Source of the DNA: an uncultured Nostocoides sp.
Lineage (GTDB): Bacteria; Actinomycetota; Actinomycetes; Actinomycetales; Dermatophilaceae
Direction: 5' to 3'
Assembly: GCA_937907685.1 (NCBI GenBank)
Contig: CALCXF010000148.1
Location: forward strand, 1-50,902
Length of the DNA: 50,902 nt
The notes beneath the pieces are model-generated. The model made no database searches. It was given only the letters and a program-made list of their open reading frames with translations, and had not been told where the DNA came from. The position numbers were made by a program, and so were the translations under genes. The stretch's first letter is position 1, and each line of letters starts with the position of its first letter. Positions 43,771-50,057 of the stretch are shown one piece after another.

Positions 43771-43863
43771 CGCTGCACCCTTCGTCTGGAGGAGGTGACG
43801 GACGGCTCAAACCCTACTGCACCACCTCCCGCGCCATCAGGCAGGTGCGACTACCGTCTAACC

Positions 43864-45030
43864 GTGGCGCGCCCCCCGACCGACGCTGACGTCGCGGGTC
43901 TCCTGGACGCCTCGAGGGGACCCCTCCACCCCGTCGCGGCCCGCACGCTGGAGGCGTCGCTCTCCGTCGCCTGGGCCGATCCCACCCGGCTCCACCAGCC
44001 CGCCAGGCGGGCGCGTGCCCTCCTCGACACCGCGCGCGAGGTCCTCGCCGAAGCCCTGGGCGTCCGCCCCGACGAGCTCTCGATCCACGACAGTCCCGAA
44101 CGCGCCCTCGAGCTCGGGATCGCCGGGCTGCGTCACGCCCGACGCCGTGCCGGCGAGCGCGTGGTCGCTGGTGCGACCGAGCGGTCCGTGGTCCTGCTCC
44201 AGCCCGGCACCGAACCCCCCGTGCCGGTCGACCACACGGGTCGCGTGCAGGTGCAGGCGTATGCCGGCGCGCTGACGGCGGGCGGGGTCGCCGCCGCGGT
44301 TCTCCAGAGCGCCAACGGGGAGGTCGGCACGCGTCAGCCGGTCGACGAGGTTGACGACCTGTGCCGGGCGAGCGGCGTGCCGCTCCTGCTCGACCTCACC
44401 GCGTCGCTGGGTCGGGACGGTGGCACGGCGCTCCGGTCACCGACCGCCGGCGCGGTGCTCGTTGCCGACGCGGCATCCTTCGGCGGCCCACCGATCGGAC
44501 TGCTCGCGGTGCGCACGGGCGCCCGCTGGAGCCTGCCCGGGCCACGCCGGGCGGCGGAGCACGGGCGGGAGCACGCTCCTCCCTGGGTCCCGCTCGTCCT
44601 CGCGGCGGCCGAGGCGTGGCGGCAGACGTCCGCGGCGCGCGAGCTGGAGGAGCCTGCCGCCAGGGCGCTCGTCGACGAGGTGCGCCGCGCGGCAGCGGCC
44701 GTCCCGGACGTGGAGGTCGTGGGCGACCCGGAGGCCCGGCTCCCCCACGTCGTCACCTTCAGCGTGTTGTACGCCGATGGCGAGGTGCTGCTCGAGGAGC
44801 TGGCCGCCCGCGACCTCGTCGTCGCATCCGGCTCCGCCTGTACGTCGAGTGTGCTTCGGCCGAGCCACGTCCTGGCCGCCATGGGAGTCCTCACCCACGG
44901 CAACGTCCGGGTCACGCTGCCCCTCGAGGCGGTGTCACCCACTCGGGCGGAGGACGTCGGGCGCCTCTGCCGAGAGCTTCCCGACGCCGTCGCGGCGGTC
45001 CGTCAGCGCCTCGGGACGGAACACCTGTGA
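43864..45030 (+). CDS. Cysteine-desulfurase-like protein lacking the PLP lysine
   Basis: A 388-residue NifS/IscS-type fold. Kept features are an N-terminal ASRGPLHPVAARTLEASLS pattern, NGEVGTRQPVDEV, LLDLTASLG, and the active-site loop SGSACTSS with Cys326 aligning to IscS Cys328. The cofactor site is degraded: the segment normally AHKFGGPKG reads AASFGGPPI, with Ser205 where IscS has Lys206. The PLP-stacking His104 is replaced by Arg107 (TERSV), and Gln183 by Ala (DLTAS). The GATE phosphate-binding motif is missing too. It is therefore unlikely to desulfurate cysteine by PLP chemistry but may carry a persulfide. TACCGT (43852-43857) is 6 nt before the GTG: leaderless. It overlaps tusA by GTGA and is divergent from ctaC. 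Confidence 0.82.
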   Translation: MARPPTDADVAGLLDASRGPLHPVAARTLEASLSVAWADPTRLHQPARRARALLDTAREVLAEALGVRPDELSIHDSPERALELGIAGLRHARRRAGERVVAGATERSVVLLQPGTEPPVPVDHTGRVQVQAYAGALTAGGVAAAVLQSANGEVGTRQPVDEVDDLCRASGVPLLLDLTASLGRDGGTALRSPTAGAVLVADAASFGGPPIGLLAVRTGARWSLPGPRRAAEHGREHAPPWVPLVLAAAEAWRQTSAARELEEPAARALVDEVRRAAAAVPDVEVVGDPEARLPHVVTFSVLYADGEVLLEELAARDLVVASGSACTSSVLRPSHVLAAMGVLTHGNVRVTLPLEAVSPTRAEDVGRLCRELPDAVAAVRQRLGTEHL

Positions 45031-45329
45031 GCCGCGGGCCGAACGAGACCGAACCGATGCGCGGGCCGGCGGGTGTGCCGGTCGTGGACGCCCGCGGCAC
45101 GCGGTGCCCGGTACCCGTCATCCGGCTCGCCCGTGCCGTGCGCGGTCTGCCGCCCGGCGCCACCGTGGTGCTGCTGGCGGACGACGTCGCCGCCTGGTCC
45201 GACGTCCCGGCCTGGGCCCGGATGAAGGGGCACGCCGTCTCGCTGCACGAGGAGGACGAGGGCTGGACGGTCTACGAGGTGGTCCTCGGCGCTCGGGGAC
45301 CTGCGCCTCAGGACGCCAGGTCGACCTGA
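45027..45329 (+). CDS. TusA-family sulfur-carrier protein
   Basis: A 100-residue TusA/SirA-like protein. VPVVDARGTRCPVPVIRLARAV contains the CPxP motif with the sulfur-accepting Cys (about residue 28), followed by the LPPGATVVLLADDVAAWSDVPAW region and a GHAVSLHEEDEGWTVYEV strand. TusA proteins receive a persulfide from IscS-like enzymes. The GTG overlaps the preceding stop as GTGA, so it is translationally coupled to the pseudo-desulfurase, strongly suggesting a functional pair. ATG 45057 is the alternative start. The 3' end overlaps the convergent aat gene by 22 nt. Confidence 0.85.
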   Translation: MSRGPNETEPMRGPAGVPVVDARGTRCPVPVIRLARAVRGLPPGATVVLLADDVAAWSDVPAWARMKGHAVSLHEEDEGWTVYEVVLGARGPAPQDARST

Positions 45330-45334
45330 GGCGC
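45303..45334. terminator. Hairpin across tusA and aat 3' ends
   Basis: GCGCCTCAGG (45303-45312) and CCTGAGGCGC (45325-45334) are perfect 10-bp arms with a 12-nt loop. The aat stop (45308-45310, minus) is in the left arm and the tusA stop (45327-45329) in the right arm, so the hairpin is coding on both strands. Likely bidirectional terminator. Confidence 0.75.
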
Positions 45335-45991
45335 GCGGAGGGCGTCGACCAGGCGCGCGAGGTAGTGCTCGCGCGGCCACTCCTGCGCCCCGAGACCACG
45401 GAGGTGGTCGGTGGCCCACTGGACGTCGACGAGGCGCCGGGGGTCGCCGTCTGCATGGAACCGCTCGGCGAGGCCCACGAGGGCCACCTTGGAGGCGTCC
45501 CTCACGGCGTGGAACATGGACTCCCCCGCGAAGAGGCCACCGATGGACACCCCGTAGAGCCCGCCGACGAGCTCTCCGTCCTGCCACGCCTCGACGCTGT
45601 GGGCCCAGCCGAGCTCGTGGAGCCGTCGGTAGGCGGCGGCGATGTCCTCGGTGATCCACCGGCCGTCGCGACCCGGGTCGGCGCAGCGGCGGACGACCTC
45701 GTCGAACACGGTGTCGACACGCACCTCGAACCGCCCCACGGCCTGGCGCAGGGAGCGCCGCACGCGCAGGCTCCCGGCCGGGATGACGCCACGGGGGTCG
45801 GGCGACCACCAGCCCGTCGTCCCGCTCCCGTGTGGGCCCAGCCCCATGGGGAACAGCCCCAGCCGGTAGGCGGCGAGCAGGGTCCCCGGCTCGAGGTCCG
45901 CACCCGCCGCCACGAGGTCCTCACCGGGCTCGGCCCGCGCCGCGTCGAGCAGCCACGACGTGGGCGGGGGTTCGACGGGTGGGTGGACCAT
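45308..45991 (-). CDS. aat: Leucyl/phenylalanyl-tRNA-protein transferase
   Basis: A 227-residue Aat enzyme, which attaches Leu or Phe to N-terminal Arg/Lys of proteins, marking them for ClpS/ClpAP. Landmarks are LLAAYRLGLFPMG, WWSPDPRGVIP, LRRSLRQAVGRFEVRVD, WITEDIAAAYRRLHELGWAHSVEAW and GGLYGVSIGGLFAGESMF, then VDVQWATDHLRGLGAQEWPREHYL. Complete at normal length. It is 18 nt downstream of the PfkB gene on the same strand, probably the second gene of that transcript. Confidence 0.95.
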   Translation of the reverse strand: MVHPPVEPPPTSWLLDAARAEPGEDLVAAGADLEPGTLLAAYRLGLFPMGLGPHGSGTTGWWSPDPRGVIPAGSLRVRRSLRQAVGRFEVRVDTVFDEVVRRCADPGRDGRWITEDIAAAYRRLHELGWAHSVEAWQDGELVGGLYGVSIGGLFAGESMFHAVRDASKVALVGLAERFHADGDPRRLVDVQWATDHLRGLGAQEWPREHYLARLVDALRAPQVDLAS

Positions 45992-46009
45992 GGCGGAGCC
46001 GGGACTGCG

Positions 46010-46993
46010 TCAGTCCCGCGCCGAGCGCACCAGCGGCCCGATCTCCTGCGCCGCCGCGTCACCGTAGGCGGCGGCCACCCGGTGGAGGAACCCGCTGCGG
46101 GTCACGACGTACTCCTGGGTTCCCACCGTCTCGAGCACGTGGGCAGCGAGGACCGAGCCGATCTGGGCACAGCGCTCGTGGCTGAGGCCACCGGTGAGCC
46201 CCACGAGGAAGCCCGCCCGGAACGCGTCCCCGACGCCGGTCGGGTCCACCCGCTCCACGTCACCGGCGATGGGCACGTGGACAGGCTCCTCACCGCGGGT
46301 GCGGATGTCCGCCCCGTCCTTGCCCCGGGTGATGACCCGGGTCGTGACCCGTTCGTCGATCTCCTCCTGGGTCCACCCGGTCTTGGTCTGCGTGAGGTGG
46401 GACTCGTACTCGTTGGTGAAGAGGTAGTCGGCGCCGTCGATGAGCCGCCGGATGAACGGTCCGTCGGCGAACGCGAGCTGCTGTGAGGGGTCGGCCACGA
46501 AGCGGATGCCGCGGGCCCGGCACTCCTCGGTGTGCCGCAGCATCGCCTCGGGGTCGTCGGCGCCGATGAGGACGAGGTCGAGACCCCACTGCTCATGGAT
46601 CGGGCCGAGCTCGATCATCCGCGCCTCTGACATGGCACCGGCGTAGAACGTGGCGATCTGGGCCATCGTGTCGTCCGTCGTGCACACGAACCTCGCGGTG
46701 TGCTTCGACTCGGAGATGTGCACGTGGTCGGTGACGACTCCGTGCCGGCTGAGCCAGCTGCGGTAGTCGGCGAAGTCCTCCCCGGCAGCGCCCACGAGGA
46801 TCGGCCGTGCCCCGAGGACCGCCATCCCGAAGCACATGTTGCCGGCGACCCCTCCACGCCGGATCTCGAGGGTGTCGGCGAGGAAGCTCACGGAGATCTT
46901 GTCGAGCTGTTCGACGACGAGGGAGTCGGAGAAGCTGCCACGGAAGGTCATGAGGTGGTCGGTCGCGATGGACCCGGTGACGGCGATCTGCAC
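46010..46993 (-). CDS. PfkB-family carbohydrate/adenosine kinase
   Basis: A 327-residue ribokinase-family kinase. VQIAVTGSIATDHLMTF starts the first strand, RRGGVAGNMCFGMAVLG is the PfkB signature 1 region, and RVDPTGVGDAFRAGFLVGL is signature 2 with the catalytic Asp and anion hole. Position next to the A-type Fe-S carrier and glycerate kinase genes parallels Rv2202c, reported as an adenosine kinase (AdoK/CbhK). The substrate here is thus probably adenosine, but ribose is possible. GTG 46993 follows TAGGTT (47001-47006, minus) by 7 nt: leaderless. Confidence 0.9.
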   Translation of the reverse strand: MQIAVTGSIATDHLMTFRGSFSDSLVVEQLDKISVSFLADTLEIRRGGVAGNMCFGMAVLGARPILVGAAGEDFADYRSWLSRHGVVTDHVHISESKHTARFVCTTDDTMAQIATFYAGAMSEARMIELGPIHEQWGLDLVLIGADDPEAMLRHTEECRARGIRFVADPSQQLAFADGPFIRRLIDGADYLFTNEYESHLTQTKTGWTQEEIDERVTTRVITRGKDGADIRTRGEEPVHVPIAGDVERVDPTGVGDAFRAGFLVGLTGGLSHERCAQIGSVLAAHVLETVGTQEYVVTRSGFLHRVAAAYGDAAAQEIGPLVRSARD

Positions 46994-47031
46994 GCCACCG
47001 AACCTACAGCGCACGCGACGAGGCGGGACGA

Positions 47032-47071
47032 CGAGAGGGCCCGCGCCACGACCGTGGCTCGGGCCCTCTCG
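47032..47071 (-). terminator. Hairpin terminator downstream of the Fe-S carrier gene
   Basis: A 12-bp outer stem, CGAGAGGGCCCG (47032-47043) with CGGGCCCTCTCG (47060-47071), continues through a C/T mismatch into GCCACG/CGTGGC. It begins 10 nt past the erpA-like stop (47081) and ends ~26 nt before the pfkB -10. One of the strongest stem-loops in the window. Confidence 0.85.
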
Positions 47072-47080
47072 AGGTGCTCG

Positions 47081-47455
47081 TCAGCTGAAGCTGTCGCCGC
47101 AGGCGCAGGAGCTGCCGGCGTTGGGGTTGTCGATAGTGAAGCCCTGCTTCTCGATGGTGTCGGCGAAGTCGATCGTCGCGCCTTCGAGGTAGGGGGCGCT
47201 CATCCGGTCCACGACGACCTCGACCCCGCCGAAGTCGCGGACGAGGTCACCGTCGAGCGTCCGCTCGTCGAAGTAGAGCTGGTAGATGAGTCCGGAGCAG
47301 CCGCCGGGCTGGACGCCGACGCGCAGCCGCAGGTCGTCGCGCCCCTCCTGCGAGAGCAGGGACTGGACCTTGCCCGCCGCGACGTCCGTGAGGACGACAC
47401 CGTGCGCGGCGGCCTCGTCGGTCCCGGCCTGGGTGGTCTGGAGCTGGTCGCTCAT
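47081..47455 (-). CDS. erpA: A-type iron-sulfur carrier (HesB/IscA/ErpA family)
   Basis: A 124-residue Fe-S assembly/transfer protein. The C-terminal domain shows VVLTDVAAGKVQSLLSQEG, LRLRVGVQPGGCSGLIYQLYFDE with the first Cys, and the paired CACGDSF at the end. It delivers clusters to apo-proteins; nearby NadA (4Fe-4S) and QcrA (2Fe-2S) are plausible clients. Counterpart of Rv2204c. The ATG has GAGGAG upstream. TATCCT (47549-47554, minus) gives a leader of ~85 nt. The 179-nt region 47456-47634 holds only this promoter. Confidence 0.92.
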   Translation of the reverse strand: MSDQLQTTQAGTDEAAAHGVVLTDVAAGKVQSLLSQEGRDDLRLRVGVQPGGCSGLIYQLYFDERTLDGDLVRDFGGVEVVVDRMSAPYLEGATIDFADTIEKQGFTIDNPNAGSSCACGDSFS

Positions 47456-47634
47456 GGGGGTGCACTCCTCGTGCTGGCAGTGGCCTGACATGGGCCCGGT
47501 CGACGTGGACAACCCCCGAGGGGCTGCCGGTGTTCCCCGGGCACGTCAAGGATACGTCGCCGGGCGGTCAGCACCGGCACCGAGCCGCCATGCGGCGGCG
47601 ACGCGTCCTCCCAGGCGTCCTGCCCAGGGCGTCC

Positions 47635-48801
47635 TCAGCGGCCGGGCGACCACGTCCGGGCGACGCGCGCGGTGCGCGCGGCGAGGGTGGCCACCGGGTC
47701 GGCGACCATCGCCTCGACATCGCGGGGCGAGTCGGCGACGGCATACGTGCCGGCAAGTCCGAGGCTCATCGTCTCCCGACGGCCTACGAGGCACTCTCCG
47801 GCGACGAGCACGGTGGGTCGGCCGGTCTCGAGGGTGGCGGCGGCCACACCGGAGACGACCGAACCCCCCAGGGTGCTCCAGTCGACCTTGCCGGCGCCGG
47901 TGACGACGAGGTCGCTGCGCGCGGCGGCCACCCGGAAGCCGCAGTCACGCAGGACCTGGTCCACGCCGCCGACACGCCGCGCACCGAGGACCAGCAGGGC
48001 ATAGCCGAGCCCCCCGGCGGCCCCGGCCCCGACCTCCCGCTCCATCCGGCGTGGTCGGCCGGTGAGGAGGTCCACCGGGATGCTCGGCAGGGCGCGGACG
48101 ACGAGGTCGGTGAAGTGGCCGAGGGCCGCCTCGAGCGCCTGAGCCTGCTCCGGGGAGGCGCCCTTGCGGGGCGCCTCGACGGCACTGGTCCCCTGGAGCC
48201 CGAGCAGTGGTGTCTCGTCGTCCGTGGCGAGGACGATCTCCACGTCCACGAAGCGGTCGAGGACGGCCGGCAGGGCGAGCAGTGCGTCGTCGGGAGCGTC
48301 CGCGAGGGCCAGGCCTCCGCGGGCGAGCGCGGAGTCCGGCCCTGCCCCGAGGGCAGCCAGCAGGCCGGCGCCGCCGTCGTTCGTGCTCCCCCCACCGACC
48401 CCGACGACCACTCGCTGCGCTCCCTCGGCGACAGCGGTCTCGAGGAGCTCGCCGACACCCCACGTGCTCGTGAGGCCTGGGTCGCGCTCGTCCGCGGCGA
48501 GGAGGTGCAGGCCGGTGGACTGGCACGCCTCCACGTATGCCGTCCGCCTGCCTCCGTCGTCCACGACGAGCACCGCGGCGGGCACCTCGCGACCCAGGGG
48601 GTCGCTCACGGTGGTCGCGACGGTGGTGCCGCCGAGGGCCCGTGCGAGGACGTCGAGGAACCCGGGACCCCCGTCGGAGAGGGGCAGCAGCTCGAGCTCG
48701 TCGTGCGGCGCCGCCTCCGACCAGCCCTGCGCCATCGCCGTCGCTGCCTGGACCGGACCGAGCGTGGACCCGAAGGAGTCGGGGGCGATGAGCACGCGCA
48801 C
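47635..48801 (-). CDS. glxK: Glycerate kinase
   Basis: A 388-residue GlxK/GarK-family kinase (ATP + D-glycerate to phosphoglycerate). It starts VRVLIAPDSFGSTLGPVQAATAMAQGW and continues with PLSDGGPGFLDVL, VVVGVGGGSTNDGGAGLLAALGA, ARKGAS-like and GAGAAGGLGYALLVLGA, then LVVTGAGKVDWSTLGG. The GEG motif of many members reads GAGKVD here. Counterpart of Rv2205c. GTG 48801 follows TACCCT (48808-48813, minus) by 6 nt: leaderless. It shares a 62-bp divergent promoter region with nadA. Confidence 0.92.
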   Translation of the reverse strand: MRVLIAPDSFGSTLGPVQAATAMAQGWSEAAPHDELELLPLSDGGPGFLDVLARALGGTTVATTVSDPLGREVPAAVLVVDDGGRRTAYVEACQSTGLHLLAADERDPGLTSTWGVGELLETAVAEGAQRVVVGVGGGSTNDGGAGLLAALGAGPDSALARGGLALADAPDDALLALPAVLDRFVDVEIVLATDDETPLLGLQGTSAVEAPRKGASPEQAQALEAALGHFTDLVVRALPSIPVDLLTGRPRRMEREVGAGAAGGLGYALLVLGARRVGGVDQVLRDCGFRVAAARSDLVVTGAGKVDWSTLGGSVVSGVAAATLETGRPTVLVAGECLVGRRETMSLGLAGTYAVADSPRDVEAMVADPVATLAARTARVARTWSPGR

Positions 48802-48851
48802 GCGGTGAGGGTATCGGTGCCCGAGGGTCCGGGTGGACGGAGCCGACGGCA

Positions 48852-48857
48852 TACGAT
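48852..48857 (+). promoter_or_regulatory. -10 hexamer of nadA (leaderless)
   Basis: TACGAT ends 6 nt before GTG 48864. The opposing glxK -10 (48808-48813) is only 38 bp away, so the two leaderless promoters overlap in footprint. Confidence 0.55.
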
Positions 48858-48863
48858 CAAGGG

Positions 48864-50057
48864 GTGACGACGACCGCCGGCTCGGCTCCCGCGCCGCTCC
48901 CACTCCTCGTGCTGGGGCACGGGCGCGACCTTGCCACCGAGCGGGGTGTCGAGTGTCCCGGGGACCTGCCGGCCCCGTCGGACCCGGACCTCGTCGCGCG
49001 GGCCAGGGCGGCACGCGCCACCCTCGGCGACCGCGCCTTCGTTCTCGGCCACCACTACCAGCGCGACGAGGTGATCGAGTTCGCCGACGTCACGGGTGAC
49101 TCGTTCAAGCTCGCGAAGGAGGCGGCGGCACGGCCAGACGCCGAGTACGTCGTGTTCTGCGGCGTGCACTTCATGGCCGAGTCCGCCGACATCCTCACCG
49201 CCGACAGCCAGACCGTCGTCCTGCCCGACCTGGCCGCGGGGTGCTCGATGGCCGACATGGCCGCCATCGACCAGGTGGAGGAGTGCTGGGACGAGCTGGC
49301 AGAGGCTGGCGTCGCGGACGTCACGGTGCCGGTGACCTACATGAACTCCTCCGCCGCCATCAAGGCGTTCACCGGTCGCCACGGCGGGACGGTCTGCACG
49401 TCCTCCAACGCCCGGACCGCGCTGACGTGGGCGCTGGACCGGGCGGGCTCGGGCGGCAAGGTGCTCTTCCTGCCCGACCAGCACCTCGGCCGGAACACCT
49501 ACGCCCGGGACCTCGGTGGTGCTCTCGAGGACTGTGTCGTCTGGGACCCGCACCGCCCCATGGGAGGCCTCACCGCTGAGCAGCTGCGCGCCGCGACGAT
49601 GATCCTGTGGCGCGGCCACTGCTCCGTGCACGGACGCTTCTCGGTGGAGGCCGTGCAGGCGGCTCGCCGGGACATCCCCGACGTTCGGATCATCGTGCAC
49701 CCGGAGTGCCGGCATGAGGTCGTCGAGCTGGCCGACGAGGTGGGCTCCACGGAGAGGATCATCCGGACGATTTCCGCTGCACCGCCGGGGACGGCGTGGG
49801 CCGTCGGGACCGAGCTCAACCTCGTGCGCCGGCTCGCGGCCCAGTTCCCCGAGCAGCGGATCGCCTTCCTCGAGAAGAACGTCTGCTACTGCTCGACGAT
49901 GAACCGCATCGACCTGCCCCACCTCGTCTGGGCGCTGGAGTCCCTCGTGGACGGTCGGGTCGTCAACGCGATCCGGGTCGAGGAGCAGGTGGCCCACTGG
50001 GCCCGCGTGGCCCTCGACCAGATGCTCGCCCTACCGGGCGAGACCAGCCGCGACTGA
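48864..50057 (+). CDS. nadA: Quinolinate synthase A
   Basis: A 397-residue Fe-S enzyme condensing iminoaspartate with DHAP to quinolinate in NAD synthesis. FVLGHHYQRDEVIEFADVTGDS, FCGVHFMAESADIL, AGCSMADM (first cluster Cys), VPVTYMNSSAAIKAF, CTSSNA, FLPDQHLGRNT, HPECRHEVVELAD (second Cys) and EKNVCYCSTMN (third Cys) are all present. No nadB or nadC follows, unlike many actinobacteria, at least within ~850 nt. The GTG is leaderless. The adjacent Fe-S carrier gene could service its cluster. Confidence 0.96.
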   Translation: MTTTAGSAPAPLPLLVLGHGRDLATERGVECPGDLPAPSDPDLVARARAARATLGDRAFVLGHHYQRDEVIEFADVTGDSFKLAKEAAARPDAEYVVFCGVHFMAESADILTADSQTVVLPDLAAGCSMADMAAIDQVEECWDELAEAGVADVTVPVTYMNSSAAIKAFTGRHGGTVCTSSNARTALTWALDRAGSGGKVLFLPDQHLGRNTYARDLGGALEDCVVWDPHRPMGGLTAEQLRAATMILWRGHCSVHGRFSVEAVQAARRDIPDVRIIVHPECRHEVVELADEVGSTERIIRTISAAPPGTAWAVGTELNLVRRLAAQFPEQRIAFLEKNVCYCSTMNRIDLPHLVWALESLVDGRVVNAIRVEEQVAHWARVALDQMLALPGETSRD

